From contig JAKPGH010000056.1 of the NCBI GenBank assembly GCA_029550985.1, positions 1 through 25,252 of the forward strand: 25,252 nt of DNA, read 5' to 3'. Position 1 is the stretch's first letter. Each line of letters begins with the position of its first letter. The position numbers and the translations under genes were made by a program. A model generated the notes under the pieces. That model saw nothing but the letters and a program-made list of their open reading frames with translations. It made no database searches and was not told the DNA's origin. Shown here piece after piece: positions 1-7,020 of the stretch. This DNA comes from Bacillota bacterium (GTDB taxonomy: Bacteria > Bacillota > Clostridia > Oscillospirales > Ruminococcaceae).

Positions 1-371
1 GTGTGCCGGGCACCAGGCTTTTGGAGTGTTACCTCATCAACAGCCCCGAGGAGCTGACGCCTTCCGCTTACGACATTCCCGAGCCGAACCCCGCGGTGGC
101 CCAAAAATTGACGGATTTTTCCGGCAGCGTCTGCGTGGTTCCGGGCCTTGCCTTTAACGCCATCGGCTACCGCCTGGGCTACGGAGGCGGATACTACGAC
201 CGTTTCCTCTCCGGCCCCTACGCCGGAAACCCCTCCATCGGACTCTGTTACGGAGTCTGCATGGTAAAATTCCTGCCCATCGGTCCCCACGACCACCCCT
301 GCAACTATGTGGTCACCGAAACAGGGGCCAGAGTCATCCGATTGAAAAAATCAAAAAAGTTCTTTAAATGA
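1..371 (+). CDS. 5-formyltetrahydrofolate cyclo-ligase, C-terminal part (5' end off window)
   Basis: This is the last 122 or so codons of a cyclo-ligase that uses ATP to convert 5-formyl-THF to 5,10-methenyl-THF in the cytoplasm. The reading frame is open from base 3 with no start signal, so the gene begins upstream. The motif AIGYRLGYGGGYYDRFL is the family's glycine-rich substrate/ATP loop, and VVPGLAFN just before it also fits. The tail ends in a lysine-rich stretch (RLKKSKKFFK). The full family is about 180-200 residues, so roughly a third is missing from view. The terminator that follows has its better T-run on the other strand, so transcript ending here is uncertain. Confidence 0.9.
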   Translation, partial: VPGTRLLECYLINSPEELTPSAYDIPEPNPAVAQKLTDFSGSVCVVPGLAFNAIGYRLGYGGGYYDRFLSGPYAGNPSIGLCYGVCMVKFLPIGPHDHPCNYVVTETGARVIRLKKSKKFFK

Positions 372-396
372 CAGCATCCTTGTTCTCGCCGACAGA

Positions 397-421
397 AAAA
401 AGAGCCCCTTGACGGGGCTCC
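397..421 (-). terminator. Intrinsic terminator of the Cys/Gly-rich mini-gene
   Basis: Perfect 7-bp stem (403-409 with 415-421, GAGCCCC/GGGGCTC) with a 5-base loop. On the minus strand it is followed by six Ts (complement of 397-402). It lies 39 bases beyond the stop of the minus-strand mini-gene. On the plus strand the T-run is poor, so it may act only weakly for the folate gene. Confidence 0.75.
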
Positions 422-460
422 TTCTGGAATTTTTAACGTCGGTAATGTACACCTTGGCTC

Positions 461-601
461 TTAGCAGCCGCAGCAGCAGATGAGAATGAGGATAAGGATA
501 ATGATCCAGCAGCAGTTTCCGCCGAAGCCACCGAAGCCGAAGCCTCCTCCGCAACCGCATCCGCAGCCGCCTTCATTACATCCACAGCAATTTCTACACA
601 T
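461..601 (-). CDS. Cys/Gly-rich mini-protein with hydrophobic tail (46 aa)
   Basis: A 46-residue ORF that begins MCRNCCGCNEGG, runs through a CGCGCGGG and FGFGGFGG region, and ends in a very hydrophobic Ile/Leu stretch followed by CCCGC. About a quarter of the residues are Cys and a third Gly. The start is chosen because AAGGAG lies 10 bases upstream on the minus strand and a clean intrinsic terminator follows the stop. Small proteins of this composition are common in Clostridia and often carry the uninformative name 'chorion class high-cysteine HCB protein 13'; that match is from memory. The tail (WIIILILILI) could be a short membrane segment. Function is unknown; metal binding or a spore or envelope role is only a guess. 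Any longer upstream reading frame lacks a start signal. Confidence 0.65.
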   Translation of the reverse strand: MCRNCCGCNEGGCGCGCGGGFGFGGFGGNCCWIIILILILICCCGC

Positions 602-784
602 TCCAATGTCACTCCTTTTCCTTAGGATGTTACATACTATGTGTTTCGAAAAGTCGTTGTGAAGTTGCCACGGCTCGCCGGGGTTGCGAAGAAACCGCTT
701 TTGGCGCAAAGAGGCCTGTAATTGGCTGGAAGGCACAATAAAAAACCCAAATTTTTAAGCAAAGCTATTATTTTGGAGGGTTCT

Positions 785-2041
785 ATGGATAGCCGTCAAA
801 ATCCTAGGGATCTCCGTTCCAAATCCGCAGCGCCCAACGGGCGCATCGCCGATTCCGGGCGGCAGAAAGCCTACCAATCTCAGCAACCGTCCAGGCGCGC
901 TGTCCCCCCAAGGCAGGCAGCGCAACCCGCTTCTGCCGGAGCATTGCCCAGAAGGCCTCGCAGTGAAAATCGCTGGTTTCGCGCCATTGTCATGGTGATT
1001 GCCACGGTGGTGGGCTGCATTTTTCTCGCCTTCTTTATTCTGCAAAGCGCCTACGACCTTTTCGGCCTTAACCAGAAGGACCAGATTGTGGAGGTCACCA
1101 TCCCCGAAGGAGCCAAAATCTCCGACGTGGCCAAAATCCTCAAACAGGACGGCGTGGTGGACCAACCCCTTACTTTCCGGATGTACCTGCAGTTTAAAGA
1201 CGTCAAGAACGAGAACATTGTGCCCGGCGACTACGTGTTTAACGCCAACATGAGCTACAACGAGCTCATCTCCGCCCTCTGCAGCGGTTATACCGAGCAG
1301 GAAGTGGTGCGGCTCACCTTCATCGAAGGCATGACCATGCTGGAAATCGCGCAACAACTGGAAGAAGCCAAAGTGTGCGACGCCGAGGAGTTTATGGATT
1401 ACCTGGACAACGAGGCGGAGTACTCCTACGAATTCTTCGGCGCCATCGAGGACGACCCCCTGCGCTTCCACAAGCTGGAAGGCTACCTTTTCCCCGACAC
1501 CTACGACTTCTACATCGGCGAAAACGTGGAAAGCGTGGCCCGCAAGTTCATCCGCAACTTTAACGATAAGCTGACCCCCGACTTGAAAAACCGGATGCAG
1601 GATTTGAACCTCACCATCGACCAAACCATTACCCTTGCCTCCATCATCCAGAAAGAGGCCGGGGAAAGCGACGACATGCGCCTGGTCAGCTCGGTGTTCC
1701 ACAACCGGCTCAACAACCCGGGCACCTACCCCAACCTGCAGTCTGACGTCACCATCTTCTATGTGGAAGAGAACATCAAGCCCTTGATGAAGATGGCAAA
1801 TCAAGCCATGTACGACGCCTACAACACCTATGTGCGGGAAGGCCTGCCGGTAGGTCCCATCTGCAATCCCGGTTTGGATGCCATCCAGGCCGCCCTGTAT
1901 CCCGAAAACACTAACTTCTACTACTTTGTCACCGACAAGAATATGGACTTCTACTACGCCGAAACGGCGGAAGCTCATTATAAAAATGTGTACGCCGCGC
2001 AGCAGGTCGGCGGAACCGCCCACGGAATTGATACCAAATGA
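785..2041 (+). CDS. mltG: Endolytic murein transglycosylase MltG (YceG-like)
   Basis: MltG cuts nascent peptidoglycan glycan strands at the outer face of the membrane and so limits strand length. The 418-residue product has a long, basic, Pro/Gln-rich cytoplasmic N-terminus (1-63), one transmembrane helix (about 66-88), a LysM-like region (about 100-165) and the YceG domain. Within the latter I see LEGYLFPDTY (231-240), ASIIQKEAG (285-293, E291 being the likely catalytic Glu by analogy with E. coli MltG E218), FHNRLN (305-310) and NTYVREGLPVGPICNPG (347-363). ATG 785 is chosen because TGGAGGG sits just before it; the frame is open further upstream but without such a site. The stop overlaps the next start (ATGA), so the two genes are probably translationally coupled. 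I found no clear promoter. Confidence 0.93.
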   Translation: MDSRQNPRDLRSKSAAPNGRIADSGRQKAYQSQQPSRRAVPPRQAAQPASAGALPRRPRSENRWFRAIVMVIATVVGCIFLAFFILQSAYDLFGLNQKDQIVEVTIPEGAKISDVAKILKQDGVVDQPLTFRMYLQFKDVKNENIVPGDYVFNANMSYNELISALCSGYTEQEVVRLTFIEGMTMLEIAQQLEEAKVCDAEEFMDYLDNEAEYSYEFFGAIEDDPLRFHKLEGYLFPDTYDFYIGENVESVARKFIRNFNDKLTPDLKNRMQDLNLTIDQTITLASIIQKEAGESDDMRLVSSVFHNRLNNPGTYPNLQSDVTIFYVEENIKPLMKMANQAMYDAYNTYVREGLPVGPICNPGLDAIQAALYPENTNFYYFVTDKNMDFYYAETAEAHYKNVYAAQQVGGTAHGIDTK

Positions 2042-3285
2042 TGAAAAATTGTATAATGAAAATACCCGAGCTGTTGGCTCCCGCCGGAGAGGAAGAATCT
2101 CTGGCGGCAGCCATTGCTTTTGGGGCGGATGCCGTTTATGTTGGCGCCAAAGCCTTTGGGATGCGGGCCAAGGCCGCCAACTTTGACCCGGAAGGGCTGC
2201 AAAAGGCGGTGCAGCAGTGCCATGGGGCGGGGGTCAAGCTCTATCTGACCTGCAACACCCTGCCCAGAGGCCGGGAAATCGACCAGCTGCCCGCTTTTAT
2301 CCGGGATGCGCAGCAGGCGGGAGTGGACGCCCTCATCATCGCCGACTTAGGGGTCATGATGCTGGCCAAGCGAGTGGCTCCCGACCTGCCGGTTCATGTC
2401 TCCACCCAGTTCGGCGTGGTCAACAAGCTGACCGCCCGGGAACTGTACCATATGGGGGCAAGCCGGGTGGTGCTGGCCCGGGAGCTGACCCTGGAGGAAA
2501 TTGCCGAAATCCGGGCGGAGACCCCTGCCGAATTAGGGCTGGAAGCCTTTGTCCACGGGGCCATGTGCGTGTCGGTGTCGGGGCGGTGCGTCCTCTCCAA
2601 CTACATGGCCAACCGGGACGCCAACCGGGGTCAGTGCGCCCAGCCCTGCCGTTGGTCCTACGCCCTTACCGAGAGCAAGCGGCCGGGGCAGTACTTCCCC
2701 ATCTACGAGGAAGACGGCTACACCTACATCCTCAACTCCAGGGACATGCGGATGATTGAGCACCTGGATAAGATGGTGGCGGCGGGGGTGGACAGCCTGA
2801 AAATCGAAGGGCGGGCCAAATCCGCCTACTACGTGGCCACCGTCACCAACGCGTACCGGCAGGCTCTGGACCTTTACCAAAAGGACCCCGAGCATTTTCA
2901 GCTGCCGGATTACCTGCTGGAGGAAACGGAAAAAATCAGCCACCGCCCTTACAGCACCGGCTTTTATTTGGGCGACTACCCCGGACAGGACATCATCCGA
3001 GGGGGGTATCGCCGCCCGTGGGAGCTGGTGGCAACCGTCGACGGCTGGAAGGACGGTTTCCTTTACTGCACCGGGCGAAACCGATTTTTCCCCGGAGAAA
3101 CTCTGGAAATTCTCCGCGCCGACGGCCCGCCCGTTTCCTTTACGGTGACCGAAATTCGGGACGAGGAAGGAAACCTGCTGGATGTATCCCGCCATCCCAT
3201 GGCGAAGGTGCGAATTCCCTGTTCCACCCCTTGCCCGGCCGGTTCCATGCTGCGCCGCCAATGCAGGGAAGGCGAAACCGAATAA
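2038..3285 (+). CDS. U32 family peptidase-like protein (YrrO/TrhP type)
   Basis: A 415-residue cytoplasmic protein. It starts with PELLAPAG, has the TIM-barrel segments AIAFGADAVYVG and STQFGVVNK, and contains the U32 signature region FVHGAMCVSVSGRCVLSNY...GQCAQPCRW with several cysteines, then DSLKIEGRAKSAYYVATV and a C-terminal beta-barrel-like part. Members of this size, including B. subtilis YrrO and E. coli YegQ (TrhP), take part in prephenate-dependent 5-hydroxyuridine formation at tRNA position 34, so a tRNA-modification role is more likely than proteolysis. In B. subtilis, mltG (yrrL), an O-methyltransferase, yrrN and yrrO lie together; here mltG and this gene are adjacent and the methyltransferase is absent. 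ATG 2038 overlaps the mltG stop; 2041 and 2056 are alternative starts, and 2056 would give the typical MKIPELLAPAG. Confidence 0.9.
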   Translation: MMKNCIMKIPELLAPAGEEESLAAAIAFGADAVYVGAKAFGMRAKAANFDPEGLQKAVQQCHGAGVKLYLTCNTLPRGREIDQLPAFIRDAQQAGVDALIIADLGVMMLAKRVAPDLPVHVSTQFGVVNKLTARELYHMGASRVVLARELTLEEIAEIRAETPAELGLEAFVHGAMCVSVSGRCVLSNYMANRDANRGQCAQPCRWSYALTESKRPGQYFPIYEEDGYTYILNSRDMRMIEHLDKMVAAGVDSLKIEGRAKSAYYVATVTNAYRQALDLYQKDPEHFQLPDYLLEETEKISHRPYSTGFYLGDYPGQDIIRGGYRRPWELVATVDGWKDGFLYCTGRNRFFPGETLEILRADGPPVSFTVTEIRDEEGNLLDVSRHPMAKVRIPCSTPCPAGSMLRRQCREGETE

Positions 3286-3296
3286 GGCAAAAACCA

Positions 3297-3332
3297 CAGC
3301 TTGGCTTTGTAAGGCCGGGCTGTTTTCTTTTT
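3297..3332 (+). terminator. Intrinsic terminator after the U32 gene
   Basis: CAGCTTGGCT pairs with GGCCGGGCTG through several G-U pairs around a 6-base loop, followed directly by TTTTCTTTTT. It lies 12 bases past the stop codon and closes the mltG-U32 unit. Confidence 0.75.
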
Positions 3333-3459
3333 AAAACCAAAAGTTCGGCAAATTTTCGGAAAATTCGATACTATTTGTAAATGATAAATAAGACAACACC
3401 AAATGTAATTGTAATAGCGCCGAATTCAACTGCCAACAAACAAATTTTCAAAACTTATG

Positions 3460-3488
3460 TTTACTTTTTGGGCTTAAAGTGGTATAAT
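3460..3488 (+). promoter_or_regulatory. Sigma-A type promoter of the radical SAM/DUF4130 unit
   Basis: A consensus -10 TATAAT (3483-3488) with TTTACT (3460-3465) as -35 at a 17-base spacing. The start codon lies 34 bases downstream, and the preceding 100 bases are AT-rich with a terminator before them. Confidence 0.7.
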
Positions 3489-3521
3489 ACACAAAAAACA
3501 ATGGGGAAAGGCGGTGGAACG

Positions 3522-4841
3522 ATGGACTTAGGGGACAAGCTGCAGATTTTGACCGAAGGGGCGAAGTACGATGTGGCCTGCACCTCCAGCGGGGTGGACC
3601 GTTCGGGGGTCAAGGGCCGTTTGGGAGGCGCCAAGGTGGCGGGCATCTGCCACAGTTTTGCGGCGGACGGCCGCTGCATTTCCCTGCTGAAGGTGCTGCT
3701 TTCCAACCAGTGCTCCTACAACTGCGCCTACTGCGTCAACCGGCGCAGCGCCGATGTGCAGCGCACCACCTTTACACCCCGGGAGCTGGCGGAGCTCACC
3801 TACGGCTTTTACCGCCGCAATTACATCGAAGGGCTGTTTCTCTCCAGCGGGGTGCTGAAAAACCCCGACTACACCATGGAGCAGATGATTGAATGCCTCC
3901 GCCTGCTGCGGGAGGAATACGGTTTTCGCGGCTATATTCACGCCAAGGTGATTCCCGGCAGTTCCCGGGAGCTGATTTACCGGATGGGGCTGCTGGCGGA
4001 CCGGCTCAGCGTCAATCTGGAGCTGCCCAGCGAAGTTTCCCTCAACCAACTGGCTCCCGACAAACCCCGGGAAAACATCTTCCGCCCCATGGCGGCCATC
4101 GCCACCGGCATCGAACAAAACCGCCACGAGCTGGTGCGCTACCAGCACGCACCCTCCTTTGCGCCGGCCGGCTCCAGCACCCAGATGGTGATTGGGGCCA
4201 CCCCCGACACCGATTACCAGATTATCCGGCTGGCCGAAAGTTTATACCAAAAGTATAAACACAGGCGGGTTTTCTTTTCCGCCTATGTCCCGGTGGCGGG
4301 GTCGGAGCTGACTCCCCCGGGGTACCAGCCGCCTCTCCTCCGGGAGCACCGGCTCTATCAGGCCGATTGGCTGCTGCGTTTTTACGGGTTCCGGGCGGAT
4401 GAAATCCTGGACGAATCTCACCCCTATCTGGACTCCCTGCTGGACCCGAAGGAAAGCTGGGCTCTCTCCCATCTGGAGTATTTCCCGGTGGAGGTGAACA
4501 CGGCGGACCGGGCCATGCTGCTGCGGGTGCCGGGCATCGGGGTGACGTCGGCGGAGCGAATTTTGCGGGCTCGCCGCCAGACCCGGCTGGATTTTGACCA
4601 CCTGCAAAAACTGCGGGTGGTGATGAAGCGGGCGCAGTACTTCATCACCTGTTCCGGCAAGATGCTGCCCGGCGTCCGCTTCGACAGGGATGGCATTTAC
4701 CGAAACCTCACCCTGGAAGCAAGACGCAGGCAGGGGCTTTTGTTTGAGCCGGAGGTAACCCAGCTTTCCCTTTTTGATGGGGGAAAGCCCCTCCTTGCCG
4801 GAAGGGAGGACGTGGTGAAATGCCTGACGGGCCAGCTGTAA
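3522..4841 (+). CDS. Putative DNA modification/repair radical SAM protein
   Basis: The 439-residue product has the radical SAM cluster motif CSYNCAYC (C64, C68, C71) in LLSNQCSYNCAYCVNRRS, so it should bind a [4Fe-4S] cluster and S-adenosylmethionine. The C-terminal third carries a helix-hairpin-helix segment, VPGIGVTSAERIL (about 336-348), typical of non-specific DNA binding. This matches the family known as rSAM_link_UDG (TIGR03916), a radical SAM protein found beside or near a DUF4130 protein that is sometimes fused to a uracil-DNA-glycosylase domain. The reaction is not known. ATG 3522 is chosen over two upstream starts because AAAGGCGGTGG precedes it and MDLGDKLQIL is the usual family start. 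It overlaps the next gene by 22 bases, which suggests tight coupling. Confidence 0.9.
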   Translation: MDLGDKLQILTEGAKYDVACTSSGVDRSGVKGRLGGAKVAGICHSFAADGRCISLLKVLLSNQCSYNCAYCVNRRSADVQRTTFTPRELAELTYGFYRRNYIEGLFLSSGVLKNPDYTMEQMIECLRLLREEYGFRGYIHAKVIPGSSRELIYRMGLLADRLSVNLELPSEVSLNQLAPDKPRENIFRPMAAIATGIEQNRHELVRYQHAPSFAPAGSSTQMVIGATPDTDYQIIRLAESLYQKYKHRRVFFSAYVPVAGSELTPPGYQPPLLREHRLYQADWLLRFYGFRADEILDESHPYLDSLLDPKESWALSHLEYFPVEVNTADRAMLLRVPGIGVTSAERILRARRQTRLDFDHLQKLRVVMKRAQYFITCSGKMLPGVRFDRDGIYRNLTLEARRRQGLLFEPEVTQLSLFDGGKPLLAGREDVVKCLTGQL

Positions 4842-5596
4842 TCTACCGGTACGACGGCACCTTCGACGGATTCCTCACCGCCGTGTTTGAGGCCTATGCC
4901 CGCCGCCGTCCGGTGAAAGCCATCACCGCCCGGGAAGAAATTCAAATGGGCTGGGGGCAGGAAGAAATTTTTCTGGAAACCCACCTGGAAAAAGCCCGCC
5001 GGGTGGAGGCGGGAATCCGCAATAAAATCGGCGGAACCGCCCTTCACATGGTGGAGGTCTGCTTCTGGTCGGGGGAAGAGGACAAGGACACCGCCCTGTA
5101 CCGCTATCTTCGGGCAGGGTTTGACCTTGGGCGGAACATCTACAACTCTCTCACCCACCCCCATGTGCTGCGGGTAGAATACCTTTACCGCAATATCACT
5201 CGGGAGCAGGACCGGGTGCAGGGGTTTACCCGCTTTTCGGAAATGGAAAACGGGGTGTACTACGCCAGCATTGCCCCCAAAAACAACCTGGTCCCCCTGC
5301 TGATGCCCCACTTTGTGGACCGGTTGAGTATCCAGCCCTTCCTCCTCCACGACACGGAGCACGGCCTTGCCGGCGTGTACGACGGCAAAGGCTGGTATCT
5401 GGTGGAAACCCAGGGGCTGAACCTTCCCAATCTTTCGGAGCGGGAACAGGAGTTCCGCCGGATGTGGAAGATGTTTTACGACGCGGTGGCGGTCAAAGAG
5501 CGGCGCAACGACAAGCTGCGGCAACATCTGATGCCCAAATGGTACTGGAGAAACCTGACGGAACTGGACCCCCGATATGCCGCCAAAGGAAAGTAA
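4820..5596 (+). CDS. DUF4130 protein, partner of the radical SAM protein
   Basis: A 258-residue protein beginning AVIYRYDGTFDGFLTAVFEAY, a characteristic opening of the TIGR03915/DUF4130 family ('probable DNA metabolism protein'). Further family-like segments are YRYLRAGFDLGRNIYN, RFSEMENGVYYASIAPKNN, PHFVDRL and the C-terminal KLRQHLMPKWYWRNLTE. In some bacteria this domain is fused to a uracil-DNA glycosylase-like domain; here it ends without one. The start has GGAGG 10 bases upstream, inside the end of the radical SAM gene. The constant pairing across genomes (from memory) and the overlap here suggest one functional module in DNA repair or modification, but the reaction and substrate are unknown. 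Confidence 0.87.
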   Translation: MPDGPAVIYRYDGTFDGFLTAVFEAYARRRPVKAITAREEIQMGWGQEEIFLETHLEKARRVEAGIRNKIGGTALHMVEVCFWSGEEDKDTALYRYLRAGFDLGRNIYNSLTHPHVLRVEYLYRNITREQDRVQGFTRFSEMENGVYYASIAPKNNLVPLLMPHFVDRLSIQPFLLHDTEHGLAGVYDGKGWYLVETQGLNLPNLSEREQEFRRMWKMFYDAVAVKERRNDKLRQHLMPKWYWRNLTELDPRYAAKGK

Positions 5597-5643
5597 ATGC
5601 AAGAAAACAAGACAGATGCTGTTTGCATCTGTCTTGTCGCTTT
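5597..5643. terminator. Bidirectional terminator between DUF4130 gene and tRNA-Val
   Basis: A perfect 12-bp stem (5608-5619 with 5625-5636, CAAGACAGATGC) around a 5-base loop. The minus-strand copy is followed by TTTTCTT and the plus-strand copy by TCGCTTTT. It sits 11 bases past the DUF4130 stop and 7 bases past the tRNA 3' end, so it can serve both transcripts. Confidence 0.85.
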
Positions 5644-5720
5644 TGGTGGGGATAAGGGGACTCGAACCCATGACCTCACGCATGTGAAGCGTGCGCTCTA
5701 ACCAGCTGAGCTATATCCCC
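5644..5720 (-). tRNA. tRNA-Val (anticodon CAC)
   Basis: On the minus strand GGGGATA pairs with TATCCCC to form the acceptor. The D arm is GCTC...GAGC, the anticodon arm is CACGC-TTCACAT-GCGTG (anticodon CAC, reading GTG), and the T loop is TTCGAGT. The discriminator A and an encoded CCA (complement of 5644-5646) follow. One U-C mismatch occurs in the T stem. Confidence 0.93.
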
Positions 5721-5746
5721 GCTTCTTTTTTGTCGCTGCATATGCT

Positions 5747-5775
5747 ATTATAGTAAAAAATCGTCTGGAATGCAA
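5747..5775 (-). promoter_or_regulatory. Promoter of tRNA-Val
   Basis: On the minus strand TTGCAT (5770-5775) and a consensus TATAAT (5747-5752) are 17 bases apart. The -10 lies 27 bases from the tRNA 5' end. The -35 is weak (3 of 6), typical of short tRNA promoters. Confidence 0.6.
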
Positions 5776-5827
5776 GTCCTTTTTTACGTTTGCAAAAGAA
5801 AATTCCCCCAATGCAGGAGGGCAGGTT

Positions 5828-6805
5828 ATGTATTTCATTTACAACGAGTCCACCAATCCCGCTTTTAACCTGGCTTTGGAAGAATATTTGCTCACCCGCC
5901 GGACCGGCGAATTCCTTTTACTGTGGCGCAATGCGCGGGCGGTGATTATTGGGCGGAACCAAAACGCTCTGGAGGAAGTGGATCTGGACTACGCCAGGGC
6001 CCACAACATCTCGGTCAACCGCAGGATTTCGGGCGGGGGAGCGGTGTTCCACGATTTGGGCAACATCAACTACACCGTCATCAAGGACCAGGGCAAAAAC
6101 GACTTTGGAGGCTACGCCGAGTTTACCGGCCCGGTTATCGCCTTCCTCAAGGAGCTGGGGGTGGAAGCCCAGCTTTCCGGCCGCAACGATTTAACGGTGG
6201 ACGGGATGAAAATTTCCGGCAACGCCCAGGCCTCCAAAAACGGAAGAATCATGCACCACGGTACGCTGCTTTACAACGTCGACGTGGGGGATTTGGCGGG
6301 GGTGCTGCGCCCCAATCAGGCCAAAATCTCCAGCAAGGGGATTAAAAGCGTCCGCAGCCGGGTCACCAATCTCGTGGACCACCTCCCCGAAAAAATGGAC
6401 ACCCTGGAGTTTTTGCAGCGGCTGCGGGATTTTTACCTGCGCAGCCGCCCCGATGTGGTGGAGCACCGCCTGACGCCGGAGGAAATGGCCGCGGTCAATC
6501 AGCTGGTGGCGGAAAAATACGGGACCTGGGAGTGGAATTTTGGCCGTTCTCCGGCATATAATCTGCAAAAAGACCAGCGGTTTGACTTCGGCCTGGTGGA
6601 TGTCCGGTTGTCGGTGGCGGGAGGCGTCATCCAGCAGGTCAAAATTTATGGCGACTTTTTTGGCATGGAGGAGATTTCGGAGCTGGAGCAGCGCCTTACC
6701 GGAATCCCTCACCGCCGGGAGGCCATAGCCGAGGCTCTTGCGGGAGTGGATTTGGGGCGCTACATTCACGGCATTTCTCAGGAGCAATTTCTATCCCTCT
6801 TTTAG
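5828..6805 (+). CDS. lplA: Lipoate-protein ligase A
   Basis: LplA activates free lipoate with ATP and attaches it to lysines of acceptor proteins such as 2-oxoacid dehydrogenase E2 subunits or glycine cleavage GcvH. The 325-residue product carries RRISGGGAVFHDLGN (65-79), the lipoyl-AMP binding loop, and DGMKISGNAQ with K128 as the likely adenylate-contacting lysine, then the MHHGTLLYN strand and the C-terminal accessory domain (about 240-325), so it is the full-length two-domain form. Start ATG 5828 has GGAGGG 6 bases upstream. It stands alone between tRNA-Val and the yicC promoter. No acceptor protein gene is in the window. Confidence 0.93.
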   Translation: MYFIYNESTNPAFNLALEEYLLTRRTGEFLLLWRNARAVIIGRNQNALEEVDLDYARAHNISVNRRISGGGAVFHDLGNINYTVIKDQGKNDFGGYAEFTGPVIAFLKELGVEAQLSGRNDLTVDGMKISGNAQASKNGRIMHHGTLLYNVDVGDLAGVLRPNQAKISSKGIKSVRSRVTNLVDHLPEKMDTLEFLQRLRDFYLRSRPDVVEHRLTPEEMAAVNQLVAEKYGTWEWNFGRSPAYNLQKDQRFDFGLVDVRLSVAGGVIQQVKIYGDFFGMEEISELEQRLTGIPHRREAIAEALAGVDLGRYIHGISQEQFLSLF

Positions 6806-6808
6806 TCG

Positions 6809-6837
6809 TTGACAGTCAAAACGGGGTATAGTAGAAT
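6809..6837 (+). promoter_or_regulatory. Strong sigma-A promoter before yicC cluster
   Basis: Perfect -35 TTGACA (6809-6814), 17-base spacer, -10 TAGAAT (6832-6837). It begins 3 bases after the lplA stop and should start a transcript near 6844, giving a leader of about 175 bases before yicC. Confidence 0.8.
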
Positions 6838-6843
6838 AATAAT

Positions 6844-7020
6844 GCTCTGGCAATCATACACTGCACCTTGCAGGAAGAGATGCCGGAGCAGCTCATTTTG
6901 CTTTGGCAGATGTAAGGATGCTCCGTCCCTGCGTGTGCGGAAGTGAAAGAAAGCATGATGCGGATATCTTGTGAAAAAACATTCTGCCCGCCTTAATGCG
7001 GGAGAGGGCGGTATACCATT
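6844..7020 (+). ncRNA. Structured 5' leader (or small RNA) upstream of yicC
   Basis: About 177 bases between the promoter and yicC contain a nested set of pairings in order: 6850-6857 with 6955-6961 (one bulge), 6863-6866 with 6935-6938, 6870-6874 with 6928-6932, and 6885-6890 with 6919-6924. This gives a rod-like fold with a large internal loop on the 3' side (6939-6954). A further small hairpin, CCCGC/GCGGG, lies at about 6988-7003 just before the weak ribosome binding site. I do not recognise a known riboswitch class. It could be a cis-regulator of the cluster or a separate small RNA. Confidence 0.4.

Noticed and set aside
626..640. CATACTA resembling a sporulation sigma-G -10 box near the Cys-rich mini-gene
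   Set aside because: No matching -35 at the proper distance; on the mini-gene's own strand the fit is poor.
755..2023. Long minus-strand open frame opposite mltG
   Set aside because: It mirrors the GC-rich codon pattern of mltG, has no ribosome binding site or family features and is a shadow frame.
4697..5683. Long minus-strand open frame opposite the radical SAM/DUF4130 genes
   Set aside because: It runs through the terminator and the tRNA-Val gene and has no family features; it is a shadow frame.
6985..7015. GAGGGCGGTATACC before yicC resembles the T-box core AGGGTGGNACCGCG
   Set aside because: The match is partial, no antiterminator/terminator pair or stem I motifs are present, and yicC is not an amino acid-related gene.
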